A stretch of DNA of 64,000 nt from assembly GCF_001424265.1 (NCBI RefSeq), contig NZ_LMOV01000012.1, positions 453 through 64,452 on the forward strand, given 5' to 3'. The notes under the pieces were generated by a model. That model was not told the DNA's origin. It searched no databases and was given only the letters and a program-made list of their open reading frames with translations. Shown piece by piece: positions 1 through 8,185 of the stretch (the stretch's first letter is position 1; every line of letters starts with the position of its first letter). This DNA is from Acidovorax sp. Leaf160. GTDB taxonomy: Bacteria; Pseudomonadota; Gammaproteobacteria; Burkholderiales; Burkholderiaceae_C. The position numbers and the translations under genes were made by a program.

Positions 1-218
1 GCCGGGGCGAAATCCCGGCCCCGGGAAGCAACCACCCAGTCCCCGCCAGCACCGCCCCGGCAGCGCAAGGAAGCCTCGACAAGCCCAGCCCGAACGGCCG
101 GAGATACACAAGAAGTCCTGCGCAACGCGCAAGAAAAGTATCCACCCGCCTGGAACAAATCCCCCCCCCCCCGATAAACCACCTCACCGCAGCCAAAACC
201 CCGCCCGGCCTTGCCACG
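1..218. other. gene-free left edge with hairpin and C12 tract
   Basis: No convincing gene lies here. Bases 1-6 (GCCGGG) pair with 14-19 (CCCGGC) around a 7-base loop; this could be the end of a terminator of a gene beyond the window, but no T-run follows. A run of twelve C occurs at 161-172, close to the 3' end of the neighbouring leftward gene, and could be a length-variable tract. Confidence 0.4.
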
Positions 219-2195
219 TCACCACCAAATCACCCCTTCCTCCCCCTCCCAAAACAACCCCCTCCACCCCTCCACATACCGCGAATCCCCCGTCCCGAAC
301 GGATCCCCACCCCCCGCCTTCCGCAACACCACCAGATCCCCCCCCGCCGTTCCCACCACCACCTGGCGCCCGTCCGGGGACAAGGCCACCCCCCTCACCG
401 GGCAGGTCCCCACCGGGTGCCGCCACAGCACCCGCCCCGCCGCGTCCCGCCCCCAGAGCACCCCCGACGCATCCCCTTCCACCACCAGCCCGTCGATCCA
501 CGCCGCCGTGCCCGGCGCTTCGGCAGAGCCTGAAGGCCGAGCCACGCCCCCCTCCAGGTCTGGGTCCAGGTCCAGGTTCAGGCCCTCGCCCCCTTCAACG
601 CCGAGCGGCTCGCAGAGCAATGCCCCGCGCTCCAGGCGAAACCACGGCGCGGCGCGTCCGCCCACCCGCGCGACCACGCTGCCGTCCGGCAGCCACCCTA
701 CAGGCCCCACCGCGAGCCCGTCCGCCCGCGAGCGATCGGCATGGCAGGCGAGCGCAAAGGCGAATCGCCGGTGGAAGCGCACGGCCGTGGGCGCGTCATG
801 CCTGCGGCTGATTTCACGGGCAAGCTGCAGCACGCGGGGCGCGTGAAGCGCCCGCGGGTCGGGCGCTGGAGGGAAAAGGGCGGTGGGAGCGCCGGGCGCT
901 TGCGCCTCGGTACTGCGGCGTTGCGCTGCGGCGCGTGCTCGGCCGGCGGTCTGCCAGGCGTGTGACAACGCCATCCAGACCGGAGGCAGCACCGCTTCAT
1001 CGGCGGCGTGGGCGGGATGGGCGGCCGCAGCATCGAGCCACTGGAAGGCGTCTGCTGTGTGCTCGCTCGGCGGGCAAGCCGACACGAGGGCATGCTCCGC
1101 CGCGTCGAGCCAACGCATCAGGCGTTCGATGTGGTCGACCGCCTCGGGGGGCAGGGGCTCGCGGGTGTCGCTCAGGCGTTGCGCGTAGCTGATCTCCACA
1201 CCGGCCTCGCCGTGGCCGAGCGGGTCGCGCTGTACCTCGATCTGATAGCAGGCCAGGGCGGCGCCGTCGCCGTCGCCGTCGCCGTCGTCTTCATCGCCGG
1301 AGGGATGGGCGCCCCTCGCAGCCACCGGCCGGCATGCCGGGTCGGCATCCTCGGATAGCCCGTCAGCCGGCACCCGTGGCCCCGTCAGCCGCAGGGCCGC
1401 ACCCGTGGCGCCGGAGGTCTTCCGGCCGCCGCCTGCATCGCCCGGGGGCCGCGTACTGATGGACCGCCACACCTGCCAGCCGCCGATTCGCGGAGCCCAT
1501 GGCGAGCCCGGCGCGGCCGGCATGAAGGCGGGCAGCAAGGTCAGCGCTTCGATGCGCTCGGGCGTGCAGCAGGCCAGCAATTGCCGGCGCAAGGGGTAGC
1601 GTGCGCGGCGCTCGGCAGCGCCCTTGCGCCAATACTCGACCACGCCCTGCCAGGCGCCAAGGCACGCCGCGATGGCTTCTGGCGGGCCCTCGTCAGCGGC
1701 TGCGTCGAACGCTTGCCAGGCTCCGTCGGCGGGGTCGGCACCAGGCTGGTGGCGCCGGTAGAGCTGGGTGAAGCCGACGGGCGGCGGCGTCCGCCGGCGC
1801 AGCCAGCAGCCGACCCGTGCGGCGGCGGCTTGCAGCAGGCTGGTGTGCACGGGCGGCAGTGCGTCGGCGATCCAGAAGTCCCATTGCTGCCAGACGGTCA
1901 GAAACAGCCCGTCGTGATAGGTGTCGCCGTCCTCGTCCACATGCGCGCGGGTCAGCAGGAAGTCGGTGTCGCCGAACCAGCCGGGGGCGGTCTGGCGGCT
2001 TTTGTCCGGCAGCGCGGCGCGCAGCAGCTGGCGAAGGCCCTGTGCAGTCGGCAGCGCGCCGACGTCATGGGGCGCAGCCTCTGCGGGGGGCGGCTGATCA
2101 GCGGCAGTGGTGGGTATCGGTGACATCGGTGGCCGACTGTGCCACGGGCCCGGTGCCGCCGCCAGACGCGAGAACGGGGCCCTGAGGCCCCGCAT
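219..2195 (-). CDS. uncharacterised protein with C-terminal WD40/beta-propeller-like motif
   Basis: I do not recognise this family. The frame is 658 codons. The N-terminal part (about residues 40-240) is rich in Trp and Ala, the middle (about 270-310) is a low-complexity linker with a run of Asp-Gly, and residues about 600-625 read GVALSPDGRQVVVGTAGGD, which looks like one blade of a WD40 or quinoprotein-type propeller. The protein ends in EGEEGVIWW. There is no signal peptide or membrane segment. Neither the start at 2195 nor the alternative ATG at 2126 (residue 24) has a clear ribosome site. It lies 30 bases downstream of another unrecognised leftward gene, so the two may be cotranscribed. 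That it is coding is fairly sure from the long open frame and the composition; its role is unknown. Confidence 0.6.
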   Translation of the reverse strand: MRGLRAPFSRLAAAPGPWHSRPPMSPIPTTAADQPPPAEAAPHDVGALPTAQGLRQLLRAALPDKSRQTAPGWFGDTDFLLTRAHVDEDGDTYHDGLFLTVWQQWDFWIADALPPVHTSLLQAAAARVGCWLRRRTPPPVGFTQLYRRHQPGADPADGAWQAFDAAADEGPPEAIAACLGAWQGVVEYWRKGAAERRARYPLRRQLLACCTPERIEALTLLPAFMPAAPGSPWAPRIGGWQVWRSISTRPPGDAGGGRKTSGATGAALRLTGPRVPADGLSEDADPACRPVAARGAHPSGDEDDGDGDGDGAALACYQIEVQRDPLGHGEAGVEISYAQRLSDTREPLPPEAVDHIERLMRWLDAAEHALVSACPPSEHTADAFQWLDAAAAHPAHAADEAVLPPVWMALSHAWQTAGRARAAAQRRSTEAQAPGAPTALFPPAPDPRALHAPRVLQLAREISRRHDAPTAVRFHRRFAFALACHADRSRADGLAVGPVGWLPDGSVVARVGGRAAPWFRLERGALLCEPLGVEGGEGLNLDLDPDLEGGVARPSGSAEAPGTAAWIDGLVVEGDASGVLWGRDAAGRVLWRHPVGTCPVRGVALSPDGRQVVVGTAGGDLVVLRKAGGGDPFGTGDSRYVEGWRGLFWEGEEGVIWW

Positions 2196-2225
2196 GGTTG
2201 GTCGTTGGGCGCGGCGGATCGCCGG

Positions 2226-2756
2226 TCAGCTGTTCTGGCGGGTGTTCAGGTCTTCCGTGTAGTCGTGTTCCACGGCATGCCCGTCCTGGGAGACTTCCGG
2301 GTCGGGTACCGGCTGCTCGCCCGAACCCTGGCCCTGCATCTGGATTCCCCCGGGATTCTGGCTCTGGCTCTGGCTCTGCCCTTGGCTTTGGCTTTGGCCT
2401 GCGTGGTGCTGCGCGTCCTGCGGCGCGTCGCCGGCCTGATCACCGTGTGCGCCCTGCAGTTGCTGCCGCTGTGCGTCTTCCGCCGTGTCGGCGTCGCCGT
2501 CCGCCGCCTCCGGGGCGACGGCGGGCCGGCCGTCCACGAGGATCTTGCCTTCCCGCGCATAGCGCTCGAACTGGTCGCGCGGCATGGCGGCCAAGCCGGC
2601 GGCGTCGTTGTCAGCCTTCCAGCTGAGGGTGACGCTGTCGGGTGCGTGCGTCAGCTCCACCGGGCCCTCCGGAATGGGCACGGGCATGCCGTCGCCTTCG
2701 CGGTAGGTGACTTCACCCTGGATGGTGGCGTGCTGCGTTCCATGTTCTTGGGTCAT
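2226..2756 (-). CDS. uncharacterised small acidic protein with Gln-Ser repeat tail
   Basis: A 176-residue protein I cannot assign. The start ATG at 2756 was chosen because AGGAGG lies 7 bases upstream. The N-terminal half (residues about 10-80) looks folded, with the segments VELTHAPDSVTLSWKADN and FERYAREGKILVDG; the C-terminal half is acidic and Gln-rich. Residues about 120-135 form a QSQSQ run encoded by a GGCTCT/GGCTTT hexamer repeat at about 2358-2399, so this tail may vary in length between strains. It is followed 30 bases later by the other unrecognised leftward gene. There is no signal peptide, so it is probably cytosolic. Function unknown. Confidence 0.65.
   Translation of the reverse strand: MTQEHGTQHATIQGEVTYREGDGMPVPIPEGPVELTHAPDSVTLSWKADNDAAGLAAMPRDQFERYAREGKILVDGRPAVAPEAADGDADTAEDAQRQQLQGAHGDQAGDAPQDAQHHAGQSQSQGQSQSQSQNPGGIQMQGQGSGEQPVPDPEVSQDGHAVEHDYTEDLNTRQNS
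2358..2399. repeat. hexanucleotide tandem repeat, coding
   Basis: Imperfect copies of GGCTCT/GGCTTT lie inside the preceding small acidic gene and encode alternating Gln and Ser on the minus strand. Changes in copy number would keep the frame. Confidence 0.7.
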
Positions 2757-2864
2757 CTGCGTCCTCCTCGTGAGATGGGCGCCAGCGGCGCGGATTGGAG
2801 GCTCGATTACACAGGTGCCGTGTGAACGGAGGGTGTCGGACAATGCCCGCTTTTGCAGTGCAAC

Positions 2865-2926
2865 ACCCACGCGAAAACCCCAGTAGCGCCCGCCGGTCCA
2901 ATGCTCTGCGCTATCAAAGAGATAGC
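2865..2926 (-). repeat. head-tail repeat, copy 1
   Basis: Head GCTATCAAAGAGATAGC at 2910-2926, then exactly 20 bases, then GCGCT (minus strand, 2889-2885). It overlaps the last codons of the MFS gene: the repeat head supplies the stop codon (2916-2914) of that gene. Confidence 0.85.
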
Positions 2927-4170
2927 TTTGCGTTGGCCTTGCCGGCCGCGTTGGCCAGCCGGCTGTCGTGCCAGCAGGCGGCAGCGTTGGCCAGCCCGAT
3001 GGCCAGGCCAACGCCGCAGGTCGCCGTCCAGCCGCCAGCCTGCCAGGCCAGCGAGCCGGCGGCCGAGCCCGCCGCCGCGCCGGTGAAGTAGCCCGTCATG
3101 TACACCGCGTTCAGACGGGAGCGGGCCTGCGGTGCCAGCGCGTAGATCACGTTCTGGTTGCTGATGTGCACCCCCTGCAGCGCCAGGTCGATGAGCAGCA
3201 TGCCGGCCAGGAACCAGGCGATGCTGGCGCTTCCCCACCAGAGCGGCAGCCAGCTGGCAAGCACCAGCAGCACCGAGGCGCGGGTGGTCCACTGCTCGTA
3301 GCCCTGGTCGGCCATGCGGCCCGCCACGTTGGCCATCAGTGCCCCGGCCACCCCCGCCAGGCCCACCAGCCCGATCTGCGCGTCGCTCAGGCGGTGGGCC
3401 GGCCCGCCCAGCATAAGCGCCATGGTGGAGAACAGCACGCTTACGGACGCGAACGAGAGCCCGCCCAGCAGCGCGCGGCTGCGCAGCCGCGGGTGGCGGG
3501 CCGCCAGCGTGCCGAGCGACCGCAGCACCTGCCAGTAGCCCGGGGCATCGGCGGGCCGCGGCAGCGGCGGCAGCGCGCGCCAGAGCGCCAGCGCCACCAG
3601 CAGCATGGCCACCCCCGCCGCGCGATACACGAGGTTCCAGCCGCCCAGCCCCGACAGCAGCCCGGCCACGCTGCGCGCCGCGAGGATGCCGATCAGCAGC
3701 CCGCTCATCACCATGCCCACTGCGCGGCCGCTGCGGCCCGGCGCGGCCAACGCCGCCGCCAGCGGCACCAGCACCTGCGCCGCGACCGAAAACAGGCCGG
3801 TCATCACCGTTCCCACGGCCAGCATGGCGAAGCTGCTGGCGAAACCGCTCAGAAAGAGCCCGGTCGCTGCCAGGACCATCAGCACGGTGATGAGCTGGCG
3901 GCGTTCCAGCTTGTCGCCCAGCGGCACGAGCAGCAGCAGCCCGCAGGCATACGACACCTGGGCCAGCGTGACGCTGAGCGCGGCGGTGGCCTCGGTCACG
4001 CCCAGATGGCTGGCAATGGAGTGCAGCAGGGGCTGGTTGTAGTAGTTGGCACCGGCGCACAGGCCGCAGGCCAGCGCCATCAACAGCAGCACCGGCGTGG
4101 TGAGCGGCGACGTGGCGGCGGACGGGTGCTGGCTACGGTCGGCCGCAGGAGCGGGCGTGACCTGGCTCAT
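2914..4170 (-). CDS. MFS transporter, probable exporter in the SoxR unit
   Basis: A 418-residue major facilitator protein with about 12 hydrophobic segments, expected in the inner membrane as a proton-driven exporter. The segment GANYYNQPLLHSIASHLGV after the first helix and the loop LVPLGDKLERRQLIT (the conserved loop between helices 2 and 3) are typical of the drug-efflux-like branch. The ATG at 4170 overlaps the stop of the upstream RidA-like gene by four bases (ATGA), so the two are translationally coupled. The only promoter I see for the pair is the SoxR-type promoter at 4707-4737, so export of a redox-active or toxic compound is a fair inference; the substrate is unknown. The last codons and the stop fall inside a dispersed repeat, so the C-terminus (about KANAKLSL) may have been remodelled by it. 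Confidence 0.88.
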   Translation of the reverse strand: MSQVTPAPAADRSQHPSAATSPLTTPVLLLMALACGLCAGANYYNQPLLHSIASHLGVTEATAALSVTLAQVSYACGLLLLVPLGDKLERRQLITVLMVLAATGLFLSGFASSFAMLAVGTVMTGLFSVAAQVLVPLAAALAAPGRSGRAVGMVMSGLLIGILAARSVAGLLSGLGGWNLVYRAAGVAMLLVALALWRALPPLPRPADAPGYWQVLRSLGTLAARHPRLRSRALLGGLSFASVSVLFSTMALMLGGPAHRLSDAQIGLVGLAGVAGALMANVAGRMADQGYEQWTTRASVLLVLASWLPLWWGSASIAWFLAGMLLIDLALQGVHISNQNVIYALAPQARSRLNAVYMTGYFTGAAAGSAAGSLAWQAGGWTATCGVGLAIGLANAAACWHDSRLANAAGKANAKLSL

Positions 4171-4676
4171 GCCGTGGCCTGCGAGGCGATGCCAGGGCTG
4201 GGCAGCCGGGCGGAGCCGGAGGGCAATGCGTCGTCCGCGCGAAGGTAGGCGGTGGCGTCGATCTCGAACAGCATCCCGTCGATGGCCAGGCGCGGCACCG
4301 GGATCAGCGTGCAGGCGGGTGTGGGTGCGTCGCCCCACATCGCCATCAGCGCGCGGCTGAAGACGGCGAGCCGCGCTTCGCTGTGCTCCACCACCAGCAC
4401 GGTGAGGCGGGCCACGTCGGCCGGGCTGGCGCCGGCCGCTGCCAGCGCCAGGCGCAGGTTGCCCAGCGCCTGCCGCATCTGTGCATCGAAGCCTGCTGGC
4501 AGCCGGCCATCGGCGTCTTCGCCGCCCTGGCCGGCGATGTGCACCACACGGGCCGGTTGCGGCACGACGGCGAGGTGCGAATAGCCGAAGCGCTGCGGGT
4601 CATAAAGCCCGGCGGGGTTGTGGAAGCGGGGCAGGGGAGCGGAAGAAGTCGAAGACCGAGCGGAGGAAGAAGGCAT
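4167..4676 (-). CDS. RidA/YjgF-family protein under SoxR-type promoter
   Basis: A 169-residue protein of the RidA (YER057c/YjgF/UK114) family. The archetype hydrolyses reactive enamine/imine intermediates, but many relatives have other or unknown roles. The family core runs from about residue 18 (FHNPAGLYDPQRFGYSHLAV) to 150. The position that carries the substrate-binding Arg in classical RidA (an AR-S/T-V motif) reads TPACTLIPV here, so imine deaminase activity is doubtful. The ATG at 4676 was chosen; the in-frame TTG at 4721 lies inside the SoxR operator and upstream of the expected transcript start. The gene ends by a 4-base overlap with the MFS gene. Cotranscription with an exporter under SoxR control suggests a role in handling a toxic or redox-cycling metabolite. 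Confidence 0.85.
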   Translation of the reverse strand: MPSSSARSSTSSAPLPRFHNPAGLYDPQRFGYSHLAVVPQPARVVHIAGQGGEDADGRLPAGFDAQMRQALGNLRLALAAAGASPADVARLTVLVVEHSEARLAVFSRALMAMWGDAPTPACTLIPVPRLAIDGMLFEIDATAYLRADDALPSGSARLPSPGIASQATA

Positions 4677-4706
4677 GGATCGCGGCAGTGGTGGATGGAT
4701 GCGTTT

Positions 4707-4737
4707 AGTATCGAACCTCAATTCAACTTGAGGTCAA
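4707..4737 (-). promoter_or_regulatory. SoxR operator-promoter for the RidA-MFS pair
   Basis: The palindrome CCTCAATTCAACTTGAGG (4716-4733) differs from the Escherichia coli soxS operator CCTCAAGTTAACTTGAGG at only a few central bases. It sits between a leftward -35 TTGACC (4737-4732) and -10 GATACT (4712-4707) spaced 19 bp apart, the overlong spacing that MerR-family activators such as SoxR correct by distorting the DNA. Predicted transcription begins about 24 bases before the RidA-like ATG. Confidence 0.9.
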
Positions 4738-4754
4738 GAGCGAGGCCAGGCTTT

Positions 4755-4789
4755 GCCATTCGCCATTCGCCATTCGCCATTCGCCACTC
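4755..4789. repeat. heptanucleotide repeat GCCATTC x5 upstream of soxR
   Basis: Four exact copies of GCCATTC followed by GCCACTC occupy the space between the SoxR operator and the soxR start codon. Changes in copy number would alter the soxR leader or promoter spacing. Confidence 0.85.
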
Positions 4790-4801
4790 GACCACCGCGC
4801 C

Positions 4802-5416
4802 ATGCCACGCTCCTTGCATTCCGACGACGGCTCCGATCCGGGGGGCGACACGTCCGCCGCCGAATGGACGGTGGGTGAAGTGGCCCGGCGCAGCGGCGTG
4901 GCGGTGTCCGCACTGCATTTCTATGAATCCAAGGGCTTGCTCGACAGCGTGCGGACGGCGGGCAACCAGCGGCGCTATCCGCGTTCGGTGCTGCGACGGG
5001 TGGCGGTGATCAAGGTCGCCCAGCGCATGGGCGTGCCGCTGGCCGAGATCGCTGCCGCGCTGCAGGCGCTGCCGGCGGGGCGCACGCCCACGGCGGCCGA
5101 CTGGCGCCGCCTGTCCGCGCGCTGGAAGGACCAGCTGGACGAACGCATCCGCGTGCTGACGCAGCTGCGCGACCAGCTGGGCGGCTGCATCGGCTGCGGC
5201 TGCCTGTCGCTCAAGGAATGCCCGCTGCGCAATGCGCGCGACGTGCTGGGCCAGGCCGGTCCCGGGCCGCATTTCGCGCCGGGCGAATCCGCCCCAGGGT
5301 CCGGACGGCGGGTGCAGCCCGTCCAGCCCGGCCAGAGCGCCGCGCCCGAACCGCTGGAGCGACCGGAGTGGATCTGGCCGGCGCCGCGGCGGGGCGGCGG
5401 CGGGCGGAAGGGTTGA
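4802..5416 (+). CDS. soxR: redox-sensing transcriptional activator SoxR
   Basis: A 204-residue MerR-family regulator. The winged helix-turn-helix spans about residues 22-92 ([21 protein letters not shown]), followed by a dimerisation helix. The cluster Cys129, Cys132, Cys134 and Cys140 in [16 protein letters not shown] is the CX2CXCX5C signature of SoxR, which binds a [2Fe-2S] cluster and activates transcription when oxidised by redox-cycling compounds or superoxide. It is longer than the enterobacterial protein (about 154 residues) because of a Pro/Gly/Arg-rich tail of roughly 55 residues after the cluster. It is divergent from a RidA-MFS pair with a near-canonical SoxR box, as in non-enteric bacteria where SoxR acts directly on export and detoxification genes rather than through soxS. 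Confidence 0.95.
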   Translation: MPRSLHSDDGSDPGGDTSAAEWTVGEVARRSGVAVSALHFYESKGLLDSVRTAGNQRRYPRSVLRRVAVIKVAQRMGVPLAEIAAALQALPAGRTPTAADWRRLSARWKDQLDERIRVLTQLRDQLGGCIGCGCLSLKECPLRNARDVLGQAGPGPHFAPGESAPGSGRRVQPVQPGQSAAPEPLERPEWIWPAPRRGGGGRKG

Positions 5417-5420
5417 TGGT

Positions 5421-5482
5421 TTCGAGTGATTAAGGCCTGCAGCGCCCGTCGAATAAGCGTTTGTTGCTATTGAAATAATAGT
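5421..5482 (-). repeat. head-tail repeat, copy 2
   Basis: Head GCTATTGAAATAATAGT at 5466-5482, 20 bases, then GCGCT on the minus strand (5445-5441). It fills the convergent gap between soxR and the mgtC-like gene, ending 18 bases before the mgtC-like stop. Confidence 0.85.
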
Positions 5483-5500
5483 ATCCGGCCCGCTGGTAGC

Positions 5501-6016
5501 TCAGTCCTTGGCGCTGGGCGGCGCGTCGTCGCCCTTGCCCTGAATGACCGTTTGCAGCAGCGGAATGGCCCAGAAGATCAGCAGCGCCAGGCCGGTGGCC
5601 AGCAGCGCCGTGAACTCCAGGCCCAGCCCGGCCGCCACGCCGATGGCCGCCGTGAGCCAGATGCCGGCCGCCGTCGTCAGGCCCTTGACCTGGCTTTCCG
5701 CGTCGCCCTTGAGGATGGTGCCGGCGCCCAGGAAACCCACGCCCGCGATGATGCCCTGCAGCACCCGGCTGTTGTCCGCCGGGTCGATGCCTGCCTGCTG
5801 CGCGGCCAGCACGAACATCGCCGCACCCATCGACACCAGCATGTGCGTCCGCACGCCCGCCGCCTTGCCCTTGTGTTCGCGCTCCAGGCCGAGCAGGCCG
5901 CCCAGCAGCGCGGCAATCGACAGGCGCAGCACGATGCGGATGAACTGCTCGGCGTCCGGCACGTCGGAAAACTCCGCCGCCACGGTGTCGCGGAAGGTGT
6001 CCCAGGTGCCGCTCAT
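5501..6016 (-). CDS. MgtC/SapB family inner-membrane protein
   Basis: A 171-residue membrane protein of the MgtC/SapB family. The N-terminal hydrophobic region carries the family signature GLEREHKGKAAGVRTHMLV (about residues 42-62), followed by hydrophobic helices with GVGFLGAGTI. Family members are linked to growth at low magnesium and, for MgtC itself, to inhibition of ATP synthase and survival in macrophages; many relatives in environmental bacteria have no defined role. The start at 6016 was chosen because AAGG lies about 8 bases upstream and the family begins shortly before the first helix; an in-frame extension to 6148 has no membrane or family similarity. It is convergent with soxR, with a dispersed repeat between the stops. 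Confidence 0.88.
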   Translation of the reverse strand: MSGTWDTFRDTVAAEFSDVPDAEQFIRIVLRLSIAALLGGLLGLEREHKGKAAGVRTHMLVSMGAAMFVLAAQQAGIDPADNSRVLQGIIAGVGFLGAGTILKGDAESQVKGLTTAAGIWLTAAIGVAAGLGLEFTALLATGLALLIFWAIPLLQTVIQGKGDDAPPSAKD

Positions 6017-6180
6017 GCCAGGCCTTCGCATTGCGGCACGAACCAGAGCGCCTGGGGCGGGGCAGGGGCGCGGGCGGCGGCAGTGGGCTGAAAGAGCGTG
6101 TTGTAGGTCATCGGGGGCAGGGTAAGGCGTGGAATCGGCGTGGCGCACGGACCGGTCAGGCGCGTGCCGCAGCCCGCACG

Positions 6181-7011
6181 CTAGCTGCTTTTCGTCTCGC
6201 GCGGCGTAGGTGCCGTCTCACAGGGCTGGGGCTCACCCTCGGCAAGCCGCCAGCCGCCGCACTGCCACAGCGACCGCCAGCCCGCGAGGTCCTGCAGGCC
6301 CTCTGCCGGGGGCGCTGCAGCGGCGACGGCAGCCTGCGAATCGCCCAGCGCCGGCAAGCCGCTGTGCAGCGCCAGCACCTCGCCGCTGACGGGGTGGGGC
6401 ACCTGCAGGCGCCACGCATGCAGCCAGAGCCGCTGCCCTCCCAGCCGGTCTGCCCACCAGCGGTTGAGCGGGCCCTTGCCGTGCGTGGCGTCGCCGATGA
6501 TGGGATGGGCGATGTGTTTGAGATGGCGGCGTATCTGATGCCTGCGGCCGGTCTGCGGCATGGCGTGCACCAGCGAGGCCCGGGTGGTGGCGAAACGCGG
6601 GTCGGCGGCCTCCGGCCATTCGAGCCGCGCCAGGCACCGCAGCGCGGTGCGGGCGTCCTGCACCGGCGCATCGGGCGGGGCATCGTCCGGGCGCAGGGCG
6701 TGATCCACCAGCGCTGCCGGGGGCGCCCAGCCTCGCACCAGCGCCAGGTAGTCCTTGCGCACGGCATGGTGCTCGAACGCCTGCGACAGCGACCGCGCCG
6801 CTGCCGGGTGCAGCGCCATGACCAGCACGCCGCAGGTGCCCTTGTCGAGCCGATGGACCGGGTAGACGTGCTGGCCGAGCTGGTTTCGCAGGGTCTGCAT
6901 CACGAAGCGGGTCTCGCCCGCGTCCAGCCCGGTGCGGTGCACCAGCCAGCCGGCGGGCTTGTACACGGCCACGAGGTGTTCGTCGCGCCAGAGGATGTGC
7001 AGGGCAGACAT
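6181..7011 (-). CDS. truC: tRNA pseudouridine synthase C (TruC-like)
   Basis: A 276-residue RluA-type pseudouridine synthase. The catalytic motif is HRLDKGTCG with Asp56, and the start MSALHILWRDEHLVAVYKPAG matches the TruC branch, which lacks an S4 domain and modifies U65 of certain tRNAs. The segments QTGRRHQIRRHLKH (about 175-188) and HPIIGDATHGKG are also typical. Compared with the Escherichia coli enzyme (about 260 residues), the C-terminus has an extra Pro/Glu-rich tail. The leader contains a long GGGGCA hexamer repeat only 20 bases before the ATG. Assignment to TruC rather than another RluA paralogue is likely but not certain. Confidence 0.82.
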   Translation of the reverse strand: MSALHILWRDEHLVAVYKPAGWLVHRTGLDAGETRFVMQTLRNQLGQHVYPVHRLDKGTCGVLVMALHPAAARSLSQAFEHHAVRKDYLALVRGWAPPAALVDHALRPDDAPPDAPVQDARTALRCLARLEWPEAADPRFATTRASLVHAMPQTGRRHQIRRHLKHIAHPIIGDATHGKGPLNRWWADRLGGQRLWLHAWRLQVPHPVSGEVLALHSGLPALGDSQAAVAAAAPPAEGLQDLAGWRSLWQCGGWRLAEGEPQPCETAPTPRETKSS

Positions 7012-7032
7012 GCGAAACGAAGCGAAGCTAAG

Positions 7033-7092
7033 CAGGGGCAGGGGCAGGGGCAGGGGCAGGGGCAGGGACAGGGGCAGGGACAGGGGCAGGGC
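7033..7092. repeat. hexanucleotide repeat GGGGCA/GGGACA x10 upstream of truC
   Basis: About ten near-perfect 6-bp units lie directly in front of truC, in its predicted leader or promoter. Confidence 0.85.
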
Positions 7093-7348
7093 GAGCTGGC
7101 GGGGGTGGAGGAAGGAAACCGGGGCGCCGATTGTCTGTCATGCCGTGTTCATGCACCGGACACGGCCGCGTCACACCCGCGCGGCACATTGCAGGCACTG
7201 GCGGTGCACGCCGACCTGACGCGAGGAACGCGGCAGCCGGCGCACCCCAGCCGCCGCCCGCCAGACCGCCGGGCGGGCCGGGAAATCAACGGGTGACCGA
7301 GCGGTCGATTTGGACTGAATGCCTGCATTCCTAATTCAGGAGAGCCCG

Positions 7349-8185
7349 ATGAACGAACTGCCGACGCCCACCATGGCCCTGAATCCCGCCACCCTGCCCA
7401 GGGGGTCACTTCACCGCCCAGGCAGCACGGCGGGCGTGGGCGGGGCTGCGCCAGCGCGCGGTGCTGTGGCGGTCGAATGGGCGCGGCATGCCGACGAAGT
7501 GCGGGAAGCACAGCGCCTGAGATTCGCCGTCTTCGCCGGGGAGATGGGGGCGCGTTTGAACACCCCGCTGGCCGGGCACGACGTGGACCTGTTCGATGAC
7601 TATTGTGAGCATCTGCTGGTTCGCGATGCAGACACACGGCAGGTGATTGGCACCTACCGCGTGCTGACGCCGGCCCAGGCCAAGCGCGTGGGCGGCACCT
7701 ACAGCGACACCGAGTTCGACCTGACCCGCCTGCGCAGCCTGCGCTCGCGCATGGTGGAGCTGGGCCGCAGCTGCGTCCACCCGGACCACCGCCATGGCGG
7801 CGTGATCCTCGCCCTCTGGGGCGCCCTGGCGGACTTCATGGTGCGCAACCAGCTCGACACCATGATCGGCTGCGCCAGCATTCCCATGCTGCACGGCGGC
7901 GTGGTCAGTGGCGACGCGGCCGCCAGCATCTGGCAGCAGCTGCGCCAGACCCATATGGCGCCCATCGACTACCACGTGCTGCCGCGTCTCGCGCTGCCGG
8001 TGGAGCAGCTCGACGGGACGCTGGCCATCGAGCCGCCTGCACTGATCAAGGGCTACCTGCGGCTGGGCGCCCGCGTGCTCGGCGCGCCCGCCTGGGACCC
8101 GGACTTCAACACCGCAGACCTGCCGATGCTGATGCGCCTGGCCGACCTGCCGGTGAAGTATCGCAAGCACTTTCTGGGGGCTTGA
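7349..8185 (+). CDS. GNAT-type acyltransferase, OlsB/ornithine-lipid-like
   Basis: A 278-residue protein of the N-acyltransferase family that includes OlsB, the acyl-ACP:L-ornithine acyltransferase of ornithine lipid synthesis, and related hemolysin-annotated acyltransferases. Family features are RLRFAVFAGEMGARL (about 57-70), GTYRVLTP (101-108) and ELGRSCVHPDHR (137-148), then a GNAT-like core. It probably transfers a 3-hydroxyacyl group from acyl-ACP to an amino acid at the inner membrane. The ATG at 7349 is preceded by CAGGAG at good spacing; an upstream in-frame ATG at 7319 lacks a site. No OlsA-like partner is adjacent, so the product lipid is not proven. About 265 bases of apparently gene-free DNA follow before the ppk promoter. 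Confidence 0.72.
   Translation: MNELPTPTMALNPATLPRGSLHRPGSTAGVGGAAPARGAVAVEWARHADEVREAQRLRFAVFAGEMGARLNTPLAGHDVDLFDDYCEHLLVRDADTRQVIGTYRVLTPAQAKRVGGTYSDTEFDLTRLRSLRSRMVELGRSCVHPDHRHGGVILALWGALADFMVRNQLDTMIGCASIPMLHGGVVSGDAAASIWQQLRQTHMAPIDYHVLPRLALPVEQLDGTLAIEPPALIKGYLRLGARVLGAPAWDPDFNTADLPMLMRLADLPVKYRKHFLGA

Noticed and set aside
4677-4721. TTG start at 4721 for the RidA-like gene
   Set aside because: It lies inside the SoxR operator and upstream of the predicted transcript start, and the added residues have no family support.
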